Source: Galbula dea (lineage: Eukaryota; Chordata; Aves; Piciformes; Galbulidae). Taken from it: DNA of 64,000 nucleotides. Position 1 is the stretch's first letter. Each line of letters starts with the position of its first letter. The stretch is from the NCBI GenBank assembly GCA_013399015.1, contig VWZX01006533.1:751499-815498 (forward strand), in the 5' to 3' direction. Shown here piece by piece: positions 10,321 to 21,667 of the stretch. The notes under the pieces are model-generated. The model saw nothing but the letters and a program-made list of their open reading frames with translations, had not been told where the DNA came from and did not search any database. Made by a program: the position numbers and the translations under genes.

Positions 10321-12234
10321 CCTGAAGCTTATAGCCAGTTCCTAAATTCACTAACATCTCCTCCAAGCTATGGTTGTGTCCTTCTACCTGGCTCTAGTGG
10401 GGTTCAGCTAGAAAAATTGGACTTTTCTGGGGTATTCCTGGGGTCAAGAGTCCCATCAAGATGTTAGTGTCACAATTGCCTCATGGTTTTGTGCTAACCT
10501 TTGCCAGTCTGGTTGATTCCCAGCTGGGGACACATTGCCTTGATATCTCTGAGGCAAGGCAAACCACATCCAGCTGGATCTTAGACTGTCAGCACTAGAG
10601 GAGAACCTCAGGGTGAGGAAGTCACAAATCCCACCTGAGCTTTCTTCCAGCTCTGGAGGTCCAGAGATTCATCTTGGCTGAGCTGGCCTGGGACATAAGG
10701 AATGTTTAGATGCTATGGACTTCACTGGAGGAAACTTAGAATCCTGAGCACCTATGTGGTTGGACTTCATCTGCACAGGACCATGGATGCTGGACTGGGA
10801 CAAAAATGCTGTCCTGACTGGCTAAAGCACACTCCTGCAGAAGATGCAGATCCAGCTGTCTCTTGGCCAGCAGTTGTCCTTGTAGGAAGGAAGGAAAAGG
10901 GTTTATAAAGAGTCTCCTCAGGGGTGGGAGTCAAAAACCTCATTGCTGGTTCTTTATGTTTGCCTGCTGTTGGAGAACTCTCAGAACCATCCCAAACCTC
11001 AGGTTATGCCCACAATCTACTTGTTGCTGTGGTAGCTTCAGTCCCAACCTCCCTCCTGTCCCAGCTGTCCTGGTCTCTGCAGCTTCAAGCTGTTGGGCAA
11101 AGCAAGCTGCCTCCAAAACATCACAGGAGAGAAGGTGCAAATCTTCCTCTGGCTCTGGAGAGAGTTTGCCCAAGCTGAGATGGATCAAGAGCTGTGTCAG
11201 GATGGGTGGTGAGATATCAGTGCTGCTGGATGCTTTGGTGGCAAGAGAGAGACAGAGGAAGTCATCACACACCAGGATGAGGAAGGGCAGGATGGGCCAA
11301 AGTGAGCAGTGGGGGGAAACCCAAATATTGACAGGCTATGGATTGTACCTAGAAGCCAAGGGATCTCATGGTGCTCCTGCTGAGATGGTGAGGATGGACA
11401 TCATCTCCAAAGACAGGAAGCAGCAAATGCATTTGACCATAGCATATGGTGCCAACCATGCAGGTAGAGCACTCTGTGCCCCCAGTGCTTGGTGGGAAGC
11501 TCCCAAAGTGACAGAGAGTTATCTTTGTCCCAGCCAGCTTCCAACACCTCTTCTTCTGACACCATTTGGAGAGAAGGCTGGAAGACCAGGCACTTAGATA
11601 TTTACAAACCAGCTGGGAAACAATATCACTGTTTCTGGTTCCTTAATCACTTAAGTGGTGACAAGAGCTAATGGTCCCTGAAGCTTTCCCAGCCAATGTT
11701 CCTTGACATGCCATTTTCTGCACATCTCCATGATAGATAGGGAGTGAGAAGTCACTTTATGACAAGCCTCCTCAATTATTTAATCAGGCAGATTCTAATA
11801 ACTTGGGGAAGTCCCCTAGAGAAATGGAAGAATAAATACACTTTGATCTCTTCTCTGCTCTGAAGAGCTGGAGAGGAAAATGGATTGTCCTTGCCTTGCT
11901 GCCTGGCAGGTTTGGTTCTGGGATGGTGATTTGCTGCATTCCTGCCTCCAGAGTTTTGGCTTTTTGAACAGAAAGTGAAAACTGTAAAAGAGAGTCAGGG
12001 TTGGTTGGTTGGTTTGCTTTCCTGTGGTCAAGAGAAGTTGCTCTTGTATCAAGAGCAGGAAGAAGGCAAAATGCTGTCCTGTGAGGAAGGTGAGCTTAGC
12101 AAAAGCCTGATGGACTCCTGCTTCCTTTTCATGTCTCTCTCTTCAGATCATAACTTATTTTGGGGTGAGGGTCACTGCTGAGGGGCTGTAAGGCTCTGAG
12201 CACAACGTGACTTGCCAGGTGGAAGCAATCCTGT
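10321..12234. other. 1.9 kb unique sequence with a 244-codon open frame
   Basis: No transposon seen. A plus-strand frame at 10863-11597 is open for 244 codons but has no motif, signal peptide or domain I recognise. I saw no clear splice context, and stop-poor chance frames of similar length occur elsewhere. I do not call it a gene. Confidence 0.35.
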
Positions 12235-12731
12235 CACAATCACAGACTGGCTAAGGGGGGAAGGGACTGCCAGAGGTCATCTAGTCCTACCTCCCTGCTC
12301 TAGCAGGGTCTCCTAGAGCACATTACTCAGGGTTGGGTCCAGATGGGCTTGGAATCTCTCCACACAAGGAGACTCCACAGCCTCTCTGGGCAGCCTGGGC
12401 CAGGGCTCCAACACCCTCACAACAAACAAGTTTCTCCTCCTGGTCAGATGGAACCTCCTGGGTTCCAGTTTGTGCCCAGTGCCTCACATCCTATTGCCTG
12501 GCACCATCATGAAGAGCTTGTGTTCATACTGTTGGCACTCTCCCTTCAGATAGTTCTGTCCATTGAGAAGGTCTCCTCTCACCCTCTTTTTCTCCAGGCT
12601 ACCCAAGCCCAGCTCCCTCAGCTTTTCCTCACAAGGGAGATGCTCCAGCCCCTCATCATCTTTCTAGCTCTCTGTTGGACTCACCCCAGGAGCTCCATGT
12701 CTCTCTCTTATCCTGAGGAGCCCAGAGCTGT
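12235..12731 (-). mobile_element. CR1 3' fragment, A/E-like, about 500 bp
   Basis: Plus-strand reading: CACAATCACAGACTGGC, AGGTCATCTAGTCCTACC, TCCACACAAGGAGACTCC, TTCTCCAGGCTACCCAAGCC and an interior end TGAGGAGCCCAGAGCTG. Only about 40 bp separate it from the next CR1 in the same orientation. Confidence 0.92.
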
Positions 12732-12770
12732 CCATTGAATGATGCAGAACTGTGGAACTGGATTAGCACC

Positions 12771-13308
12771 ATAACACAGAACCCCAGCATGGTAGGGGTT
12801 GAAAGGTGCCTCTGGAGATCATCTAGTCCAACCTCCCTGGCAGAGCAGGGGCACCTAGAGCAGCTTGCACAGGATGGTGTCCAGGTGGGGTTGGAATGTC
12901 TCCAGAGATGGAGACTCCTCCACCTCCCTAGGCAGCCTGGGCCAGTGCTCCACCACCCTCCAAGTAAGAAGTTCCTCTTTATGTTTAGATGGAAGCTCTT
13001 ATGTTCCAGTTTGTGCCTGTCACCTCTTGTGCTGTCTCTGGGCACCACTGAACAAAGCCTGGCCTCATCCTCCCAACACCCACTCTCTCAGTATTGATCA
13101 GATCCCCCCTCAGTCTTCTCTCCAAGCTAAGCAGCCCCAGGTCCCTCAGCCTTTCCCCATCAGAGAGATGTTCTTGTCCCCTAATCATTTTTGCAGCCCC
13201 TTTCTGTTCCCTCTCCAGAAGTTCCCTGTCCTTCTTGAACAGGGGAGCCCAGAACTGCAGCCAGGACTCCAGATGTGGCCTCCCTAGGGCAGAGCAGAGT
13301 GGGAGACA
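12771..13308 (-). mobile_element. CR1 3' fragment, group E, 538 bp
   Basis: Contains TGGTGTCCAGGTGGGGTTGG, GTTCCAGTTTGTGCCTGTC and, at its 5' cut, GGCCTCCCTAGGGCAGAGC. It is the close, opposite-strand match of 19975-20508. The antisense frame is open for 140 codons. Confidence 0.94.
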
Positions 13309-13597
13309 AAACTTTCAATAGTCTTCTCCCTGTAAAACCACCCAGGCAAAGGATTACCAAAGGGACTTAGGGATTTGACTTCACACCACAGACATGCACC
13401 AGCAGCAGAGCTCCTGATTTCTCACACTCACTCTGCTGCACCAAAAACCCATGCTTGGAGGTGGATATCTGTAAGTCTTGAAGGTTTTTCTGCAGCTACA
13501 TAACAAGAGATCTGCACATTTGTGCTGGCAGCAAAGGTCAGGCTTGGGCCAGGGCAACTTTACTGCTAGAAATACAGATTTTACTGGGTTTTATTTC

Positions 13598-13602
13598 TCT
13601 CC
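13598..13602 (+). repeat. 5' target-site duplication of the solo LTR
   Basis: TCTCC directly precedes the LTR TGTCCTGG terminus and is repeated exactly at 14323-14327. Confidence 0.88.
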
Positions 13603-14322
13603 TGTCCTGGTTTGGGTAAGAACAGAACTAATCCTCTTTAGTGACTTGACTTTTTAGCTCAAGCTCTTCTCAGGAACTGCATCTTCTGCAGGGAACAGGA
13701 TGTTCTCACAGACACTGCCTGCTTCTAGCAATGATGATACTTAGAGTTACTACCAAGGATGGGGATGCAGCCCAAGGTCACTGCCAAATCTTCTGTACCA
13801 CTTTGGGGGGTGCAGAGCAAAAGGCTGCACCTGCAGGGAGGAGCAGACAGTTTAGGTGACCCTAAAATGACCAGCAAGGTATTCCATTTCCCATTTGCCA
13901 TATTCAGTATGAAGCTGGGAGATCACAAGGGTCAGCCCCTCTTCTTCCTCATCATCTTCAATGGCCAGCATCTGAGGAGGACTGTATTTTGCCTTCTCTC
14001 CTGATCTACCACTTCCAGAATCCAATTCCAGGATCCAGCCCCTTGAGTCTGGTTCCCATCTTGTACTGAGTCCTTCTGCCACAAAGGCATCACAGCAGAA
14101 GAGAGATGGTGAGAGTTGCCACCAGGGTGGTTGGGTTCAATATTGGCTTTGTCTATATTTCATTTTATTGTTACTAATCTCCTTAAAGCAGGTTTCAGTT
14201 TTCACTTCCAATCCCCAAGTCTCTCTCCCTCATTTCCTTTTCTATTCCCCATGGTGAGGAAGGGAGGTAATGGAGAGCAACTGTCACTTGGTCAGTGGCC
14301 AGCCCAGCCCTGAGCCTTGACA
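13603..14322 (+). mobile_element. solo LTR of an ERVL-like endogenous retrovirus
   Basis: A 720 bp element bounded by TGTCCTGG at the left and CCTTGACA at the right, so the ends form the short inverted repeat TGTC/GACA with canonical TG...CA termini. It is flanked by a perfect 5 bp duplication TCTCC; 5 bp duplications are typical of ERVL-type integrases. The opening TGTCCTGGTTTGGG, the interior GATCACAAGGGTCAGCCCC, and the late ATTTTATTGTTACTAATC followed by a CTCTCTCCCTC tract match my memory of avian ERVL LTRs. No gag, pol or env sequence is next to it, so it is what remains after recombination between two LTRs. I saw no AATAAA inside. The strand is assigned from the TGTCCTGG-first orientation of known LTRs. 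Confidence 0.88.
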
Positions 14323-14327
14323 TCTCC
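14323..14327 (+). repeat. 3' target-site duplication of the solo LTR
   Basis: TCTCC, identical to 13598-13602, immediately after the LTR terminal GACA. Confidence 0.88.
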
Positions 14328-15461
14328 TCCTTCACTTTGGAGCTGGATCTCATTTACAGCAGCAGCACAAAGCCACCACGTTTCACACTGGAGCCAGACA
14401 TGCTCATGCAGAAAGCAGACTGTGATATATGCTGGTCTCAGTCCAACCTATCTATAACATCCCTCTGTATCTCCTGAAAGAAACACCAAGCTGGGCATGC
14501 CAAAAGCAGAGCACATCAATCTGAGTGGAAGAGAAAGTCACCTGCATTAAAGCCAAGGACACCTTCAGCCTGTTCCTGATGCCAGTCCAACAGCCAGTTG
14601 GTGCTGAGCCTTTCCCTGCCTGGCTGGACTTACAGGAAGAGGAGCTGGGAGCATTCAATGGTTAATCCAGGCTGTTTGTTTGAAGATATGTCTCCACAAA
14701 TGTTCTACCATCTGCTGCTCTCTGGAATGCTGGAGGAGTGGGTGCTGTATTTTGGTAACAATACGCCCTTCTCCTCTCCTTGATTAATAACACAAAGCTA
14801 ATTCTGCCTTTGTTCTTCCCTCCCCTCAAACATGGGTCTGAAGGCTTCTCCAGGTGAAATCCAGCAATTATCTCAAGAGCTGAGCCAATAGGTTCTTCAG
14901 GCAAAGAAATTACACAGTGCACTGAACCATCAAAAGCTCAGTGGAAACCACTCCTGCACCAGGTCCACGATCACCAAGGGCCCTTTGTTTTGCCCCTTGT
15001 GTCATGATCTCCATGAACCTTTCACCAGGTGCTGTCTGGAAGCAAGAAGAGCTGGGTGCCAGCACTGAGGAGCTGCTGCAGAAAACTAGGTGCACAGTCC
15101 AACCTGAATCAGGAGAAGTTTGGCTTACACCGTCCCAGAGTCCACACTGAGGCCAGGGCTACCTCAAACCAAGGTGAGGAGGTTGCACTCAGCCAACACC
15201 TCCAAACCTGCTCCAGGAACAACAGAAGAGACATGGTGCTCCACTTCCCTTCACCTCCTGCCAAAACAAGCCCTTTCCCACTCCACTAACCTCCTACAGC
15301 AGCTTGGGGGAGTTGCTGCAAAGCCTGGAGTTATGGGGTAGAAAATGAGCTGGAAACATCTATCATCAAACCTCCTCCTTGGGCTGGTGGCTGCAGAGCT
15401 GTCCTCCCATGAAAGCAATGTTTTGGAAACACCAGGGGAAAAAAAAGCCTGAAGTAGAAGA
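14328..15461. other. 1.1 kb unique sequence
   Basis: No gene, RNA or transposon recognised. Open frames here (60-86 codons) show no recognisable protein. Confidence 0.45.
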
Positions 15462-16163
15462 TCAGAGAATCATTCAATTTGGAAAAGACCTCCAAGATCA
15501 AATCCAATCATCAACCCAACACCACCACTCCACTAAACCATGCCACAAAGTGTCACCTCTCCATGGCTTTTCAAACCCTCCAGGGATGGTAACTCCACCA
15601 CTGCCCTAGGCAGGAGAAATTGGGAAAGAACTTTTTACTAATGTCTAAGCTGAACCTCCCCTAGAACAACTTGAGGCCACTTCTTCTTGTCCTAGAGCTT
15701 CTTACCTGAGAGAAGAGACCAACTCCCACCTGGCTTCAACCTCCATAGAGAGTGAGGTCTTCCTGAGCCTCTTCTTCTCCAGGCTAAGCTGCTCCTCCAT
15801 AAGACATTCTCCAGAGCCTTCACCAGCCTCATTGCCCCTTTCTGAACACACTCCAGCACCTCAATGACCACCTTGGAGTGAGGAGCCCAAAACTGACCCC
15901 AGCACTCAAGGTGTTGCCTCACCAGTGTCAAGCATAGGGGGACAATCACTCCTCTGGTCCTGCTGGCCACAGTAGTTCTGGTACAGGCCAGGATGCTGTT
16001 GACCTCCTTGGCCACCTGGGCACACTCCTGTTGACCAAACACCCCCAGTTCCTTTTCTCCTGAGCACCATTCCAGCCACTCTGCCCCAAGCCTGAAGCAT
16101 TGCATGGGGTTGTTTGCAGACCCAAGCACAGCATCCACCACTTGGCCTTGTAGAACCTCAGCC
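15462..16163 (-). mobile_element. CR1 fragment, group B, about 700 bp
   Basis: One of the longer copies. From the tail (GAGAATCATTCAATTTGG) it extends through TGAGGCCACTTCTTCTTGTC and GGAGTGAGGAGCCCAAAAC to a far 5' segment CCACTTGGCCTTGTAGAACC that most copies lack. A short deletion follows CCACTGCCCTAGGCAG at about 15612. Confidence 0.93.
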
Positions 16164-16290
16164 CCATTTCTCCTGTCCTTCAGATTTTCATCTCCCTCTT
16201 CTCCTCACCCTGCCACGGCAAAGCTTCCAAACACAAACCAAGTGACCCTCCTCAGGCAACAAAGAAACAAATCCTCCAACAGCCATCCCC

Positions 16291-16985
16291 TATAGAATCA
16301 TAGAATCATCAGAGTTGGAAGGGACCTTAAAGATCATCTAGTTCCAACCCCCCTTCCTGCCAGGGCCCCCTCCCACTAGAGCAGCTTGCCCACAGCCCCA
16401 GCCAGCCTGGCCTTCAAAGCTTCCAGGGATGGAGCTGCCACAGCCTCTCTGGGCAACCTGTGCCAGTGTCTCCCCACCCTCACAGGGAAGAACTTCCTCC
16501 TCATATCCAATCTAAATCTCCCCTCCTCTAGTTTGCATCCATTCCCCGTGGTTCTATCACTACCTGACCTCCTAACAAGTCCCTCCCCAGCTTTCTTGTA
16601 GCCCCCTTCAGACCCTGGAAGGCCACCAGAAGGTCTCCTGGGAGCCTTGTCATCTCCAGACCCAACAACCCCAACTCTCTCAGTCTGCCCTCATAGCAGA
16701 GGTGCTCCAGTCCTCTGATCATTCTCCTGGCCCTGCTCTTGGCCTCACTCCAGCACCCCCATATCCCTCTTGGACTAGGGGCTCCAGAACTGGATGCAAT
16801 ATTGCAGGTGGGGGTCTCAGGAGAGCAGAGGGGGAGTATCACCTCCCTCCACCTGCTGCCCACACTCCTCTTGCTGCAGCCCAGGATAGGGTTGGCCTCT
16901 GGGCTGCAAGCACACACTGGCAGCTCATGTTGAGCTTCTCATCCACCAGCACCCCCAAGTCTCTTTCTGCAGGGCTGCCTGTTGG
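16291..16985 (-). mobile_element. CR1 fragment, group C, about 690 bp
   Basis: It opens with two tandem terminal octamers (ATAGAATC, ATAGAATC), the intact CR1 tail. It then shows the C-type UTR, an open sense frame of about 129 codons (RMIRGLEHLCYEGRLRELG) and a 5' cut near TTGAGCTTCTCATCCACC. It is the best-preserved copy of its group here. Confidence 0.95.
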
Positions 16986-17860
16986 CATCCAACTGCTTGG
17001 TTGCCTTTCCTGTTTCACCACAAATCCTCCCTCAGAAGTGTCATTTGGCTTTAGCTTGGCAATCAGGTCCTGAGAGCAGCCCTGCTTGTTAAAACCCAGC
17101 TCCAGCACAGCCGACATTGACTGATGCTGCTTCCAGTTGCAACTTGACAGCCCAGGAGGATGAGCAAGTGCAGCAGGGTGCTAACAACATTAGATTGCAA
17201 ATGCTGTTTATTTGCTGTCAGCAATAAACTATGCAGTAAATAACCCAGCCTAAAAAAAAAGCCAAGAGAGAGAAAAGAGAGCCAGAAATAACATCAGGAT
17301 CAAATGGAACCATCACTTATCTCTTTCTCTTCAGCTTGTGGAGGGTTTCTCTCTGTTTTTTTGGTTTATTTTTGGTTTTCTCTGCAGGTTGGGGAAGTTT
17401 TTCTTTTCTTTGTTCATCAATTATTTTCTTCTGACTCCTCTCTTCTGCCTCTGCCCATAAATCAATGTTAAAAAGATAAAATGCTCCTATTATGAAATGA
17501 GTGTAAAACTCTATTTCAATAAATTTCCTTCTGCATGTGTTTCTTCTCATCCTGGCTCCAAAGAAACATCCACTCCCCTAGGATCAAGACTAGTTTTCCT
17601 TCTCCAAAGTGGCCCTGACCTGTCTCCTCTTTCAAACATCTCCCAGAGCATCATGCTGGAGGACAAGCCCAGTCCTGTAGATCATCTCCTCCAAGCAGCC
17701 ATGAAGGAGGCTCCATCCACCACCAGCTTTCTCCAGCTTCAGCTGTTTGATGGATGGTGATGCCTAGAGCATGAGAACTTGCAGCCAGCCACAGCCCTAA
17801 ACATTCCTTACCAAAAAATGGGATTCTTTCCAATCAGTTCTTTCCTAGAACTTGATCTAG
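16986..17860. other. unique spacer, purine- and T-rich patches
   Basis: Purine-rich AAGAGAGAGAAAAGAGAG near 17264-17282 and a T-rich run at about 17340-17410. No gene recognised. Confidence 0.45.
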
Positions 17861-18076
17861 AGCCCAAGGAGCAGCTGAGGGAGCTGGGCTTGGTTAGCCT
17901 GGAGAAGAGGAGACTCAGGGGAGACCTTCTCACTCTCTGCAGCTCCCTGAGAGGAGGCTGGAGCCAGCTGGGGCTTGGGCTCTTCTCCCAGGGAAGAAGG
18001 AACAGGACAAGAGGAAACAGCCTCAGGTTGCTCTAGGGGAGGTTTAGGTTGGACTTTAGGAACAATTTCTTCCCTG
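17861..18076 (+). mobile_element. CR1 interior fragment, group B, lacking its 3' end
   Basis: Begins GAGCAGCTGAGGGAGCTGG (ORF2 residues EQLRELGLVSLEKRRLRGDL) and stops at AACAATTTCTTCCCTGTAAT. About 200 bp of 3' sequence is absent and unique DNA follows. Target-primed insertion starts at the 3' end, so this needs a later deletion or an unusual route. Confidence 0.9.
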
Positions 18077-19814
18077 TAATGCTTTAGTTAGGCAACAGCA
18101 CTTCAATAACACTGATGTTGCCGTATTCCACCATTTCCAAGAGGAGTTAATTTCTCCTACAAACTTTTTTGATAGTTAAATGCATTTCCTAGGGGGGGAA
18201 AAAAAAGAAATTCCAATGTGAAATAAAACTCTTTGGGCCTCCTAGAGCTAAGAGGTTCCTGGGATTTGTAGTACCACAACAAAATGTCACTTTTAGTCCC
18301 TTTTGTCTCAGAAAGGAAATATCTGAAGCACCAAGATTCATGGCAATTAGTTTTCTGGTTGCTAAGTGTAAATGAAATGCCATGAGTGCACCTCACCTTC
18401 TACCCCCATGAAGATCTCCTGCTCATAGTCCACTCAGGATTCCCTCCCTGGCTGCAGGAGAGGTCAGGAAGGGAAGTGTTCCTTGCAGCTTTGATAACTG
18501 AGAGGTGACCACATTCTTCTTCCCTTGCTCTGTGACCTCCCAGGAATTTATCTGGTGTTCTAAGGAGGTTTGCAAAGTTAGGATAACTTAAGCTGGGGTT
18601 TGACAAGCAGTCAGCCCTAGTCAGAGTAAAACACTTGTCATCTGAAGCATCTCTTCCACAGCTTCTGAGGGTCACTTAGAACTTTAACTCAGATTATTCT
18701 GCCAAGAACAGAAGCTGGGATAGGTGCCAGCTCATCCCAAAACTCCAGGGTTTCCTGGGGCCAGCAACAGGCACAAGGCTGGGTCCCAGGAAGAGTAAAA
18801 GAGTTCAACTTGAAATATCTTTTAGGAGAACTTGTCTCTTGTGAAATCAACTTCAAGAATGCTTCTTGCAGAAGGGCTTTAGAAGTTACATTCTTCATCC
18901 TTGTATAAACATTTCCAAGTGTTCACTGGTAGAGAACATTATGTGGAGATTTATTTTTATCCTTTAAAACTAGATCAAGTTAGGACTGCAGCTGAATTAT
19001 TCTGAATACTTTTGAGGTGCCTGCTGCTGCCTTGTAATAAGAAAAGCCCAACACTTGTAAAAAGAAATCTTTTTCATGACTTGCACAACATTATGAACTA
19101 TTTCTGGACTCACCCTGATCAAAGGGATGCACTCTGTCTCCTCAGGAGCCAAAGATTCCTGGAGATCAAGAGAGATCCTCAAAAGCAGACACCTAGCCCT
19201 AAAGAATGTCCAACCACTTGGGCTGCTCCTTTCCCCAATCCTCTCACACTCCCTTCCAAAGCTCTTGTGATTCATTCCCACCTTGGGACAGAAACCTGGG
19301 TGCCTTCTTATGCAAACAGTTTTCTCCCTCCTCCAGCCCATTAGTTTCTGTGTATTTCACTTGAAAACTATCCCTAACCCATTTGGATCTCATTCAGTTC
19401 ATTAAAATCACATTTACCCTTCAAAACTGCCAAAACTTCTTGCAGGGGAGACCTGGGAGTCTCCTCCTGCATCCTTCCCATCACTGCACTGCAAAACTTT
19501 ATTTGCTTGGAGTTGTCAAGCAGTAAAATTCAGTCATTTTTCTGGCCTAATGTGCATTTAAAAATAGGGAGGCAATTGGGAATACTCAAATATTTCAAGC
19601 AGGAGTCTGAAAACAATATTCCTAGATCCTGGCTCCTCTGCCATGCAGCCACACCAGCACTGCCTGGGCAATATTCTTGCTCTATCAGATTTTTGGATCA
19701 TGAGCTTTCCTTTCTATCTCTGGCTCTTTGCATTTCCTCTCTTCTTTGGATGCTTCAAGAGTTAGGAATATTTTTCTGTTGATTTTCTCCTTGCTGGCTC
19801 TGGTCTTAAAGAAT
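18077..19814. other. 1.7 kb unique sequence
   Basis: No gene or transposon recognised. It contains a ZNF143-like motif (see 18257-18274). Confidence 0.45.
18257..18274 (-). promoter_or_regulatory. possible ZNF143/STAF-like site
   Basis: The reverse complement reads GTACTACAAATCCCAGGA, close to the long ZNF143 binding consensus (ACTACAANTCCCAG core). It is a single motif, with no adjacent CpG island or promoter, so it may be chance. Confidence 0.25.
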
Positions 19815-20508
19815 GCATGGAGCAGGATAGGTTAGGGACTGGAAAAAGACCTCAAAGTGCTGGTGGACAACAGGATGACCATGAGGCAGCAATGTGCTCT
19901 TGGGGCCAAGAAGGCCAATGGTCTCCTGGGGTGCATGAAGAACAGTGTCTGTAGGTCAAGAGAGGTTCTCCTTCCCCTCTGCTCTGCCCTAGGGAGGCTA
20001 CATCTGGAGGCCTGGGTGTAGTTCTGGGCTCCCCTGTTCAAGAAGGGCAGGAAACTTCTGGAGAGGGAACAGAAAAGGGCTGTAAAAATGATGAGGGGAC
20101 TGGAACATCTCTCTGATGGGGAAAGGCTGAGGGACCTGGGGCTGCTTAGCTTGGAGAAGAGAAGACTATGGGGGATCTGATCAATACTGAATGAGTGGGG
20201 GTCAGGAGGATGAGGCCAGGCTTTGTTCAGTGGTGCCCAGAGACAGCACAAGAGGTGACAGGCACAAACTGGAACATAAGAGCTTCCATCTAAACATAAA
20301 GAGGAACTTCTTACTTGGAGGGTGGTGGAGCACTGGCCCAGGCTGCCTAGGAAGGTGGAGGAGTCTCCATCTCTGGAGACATTCCAACCCCACCTGGACA
20401 CCATCCTGTGCAAGCTGCTCTAGGAGAACCTGCTCTGCCAGGGAGGTTGGACTAGATGATCTCCAGAGGCACCTTCCAACCTCTAACAGTCTGTGTTTCT
20501 GTGATCTG
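19815..20508 (+). mobile_element. CR1 fragment, group E, about 690 bp
   Basis: It starts ATGGAGCAGGATAGGTTAGG, further 5' than most copies, passes GGGGTGCATGAAGAACAGTG and TTCTGGAGAGGGAACAG, and ends AACAGTCTGTGTTTCTGTG. Its antisense strand is open for 193 codons. It matches 12771-13308 closely in opposite orientation, so both inserted fairly recently. Confidence 0.95.
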
Positions 20509-21370
20509 AAATTGCACATAATGTCTTTTCCAACCACCATGATGATTCTGTGATACCTTCTGCTGTCCCCATCACCTGTCTGCTCTGTAAAGTGATTAAC
20601 TCTATGATCACTACAAAAAATGTTTTATTTAGTGGATAATTGTAAGTAGTGGTAGCTACTGTTTCCAAATCTCTTGCTTTATTATCCCTGTTCAAGAAGG
20701 TCTTAATATTGAAGTGATTTACTGATCACTTTAAATGCCAGCCCAGCCATTAGGAGACACATTTCACTATGCACTGCCTCATTTTATAGTACATTATTTC
20801 CTTATAAACAGATACATTACTCCAAAGCATTAATTAAACCTCTTTGCCCATTACAAACTCCCTTTGCCAGACAACCACCTACCCAACTGCTTACCCTGAT
20901 GGATGGGTCTGCAGCTATATGTTTGGGCTCCTACCAAAGAGCTCTCCCAAAGAGCTGTGCTTCAGGAGGCATTATGCCATGGGGAGAGGAGTGATTTGTG
21001 GGAAGAAGGCAGCTGATGAATAATCCATGGCATTTGCACTTCAACAACCCCAGTTTGCCAAACTTTTGCATCAATAACCTGGTCCTAAAAAGCTCTGTTT
21101 ATTATTGTAAGCCTCCAAGGCTTCTTGAGGTAGAATTACATCAGCCACATTTATAACACAATGTTTGGAGCAAAGTAGAACTTGTTCCATCATTGGAGAC
21201 AGCTCTCTCCCAGCAACTTCTCTGGAACACCTCTGGAGTGACCTTGGGGCTTCTCACACCTCCTCTTACAGCTAACACAGAGCAGTTCATCCACCACCTC
21301 CTTACTGCTTGCCAGTCTTCCTGGGCTGGAAACACTCAGGGTACAAGCACTCAAGATCCAGGCAGTCTAA
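20509..21370. other. A/T-rich unique sequence
   Basis: Markedly richer in A/T than its flanks (for example TTATAGTACATTATTTCC). No gene or repeat recognised; a candidate for cross-species conservation testing. Confidence 0.4.
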
Positions 21371-21667
21371 CTAGAATCCTAGAATGGCTCAGGTTGGAAG
21401 GGACCTTAAAGATCATCTGGTTCCAACCCCCCTGCCATGGGCAGGGATGCCACACACTAGACCAGGTTGCCCAGGGCCACATCCAACCTGGCCTTGAACA
21501 CTGACAGGGCTGGGGCAGCCACAACCTCTTTGGGCAACCTGTGCCAGTGCCTCCCCACCCTCTGGGTAAAGAACCCCCTTCTAATTTCCAGTCTAAATCT
21601 CCTCTCCTTCAGCTCATATCCATTCCCCCTTGTCCTGCTGCAACCTGACTACCCCAAAAAGCCCTCA
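21371..21667 (-). mobile_element. CR1 3' fragment, group F
   Basis: Plus-strand reading: CTAGAATCCTAGAATGGC tail, CCCTGCCATGGGCAGGGATG, CCACATCCAACCTGGCC and TCATATCCATTCCCCCTTG near the 5' cut. Confidence 0.92.

Noticed and set aside
19832..20413. 193-codon minus-strand open frame
   Set aside because: It is the antisense of a group E CR1, and the same frame recurs in the copy at 12771-13308.
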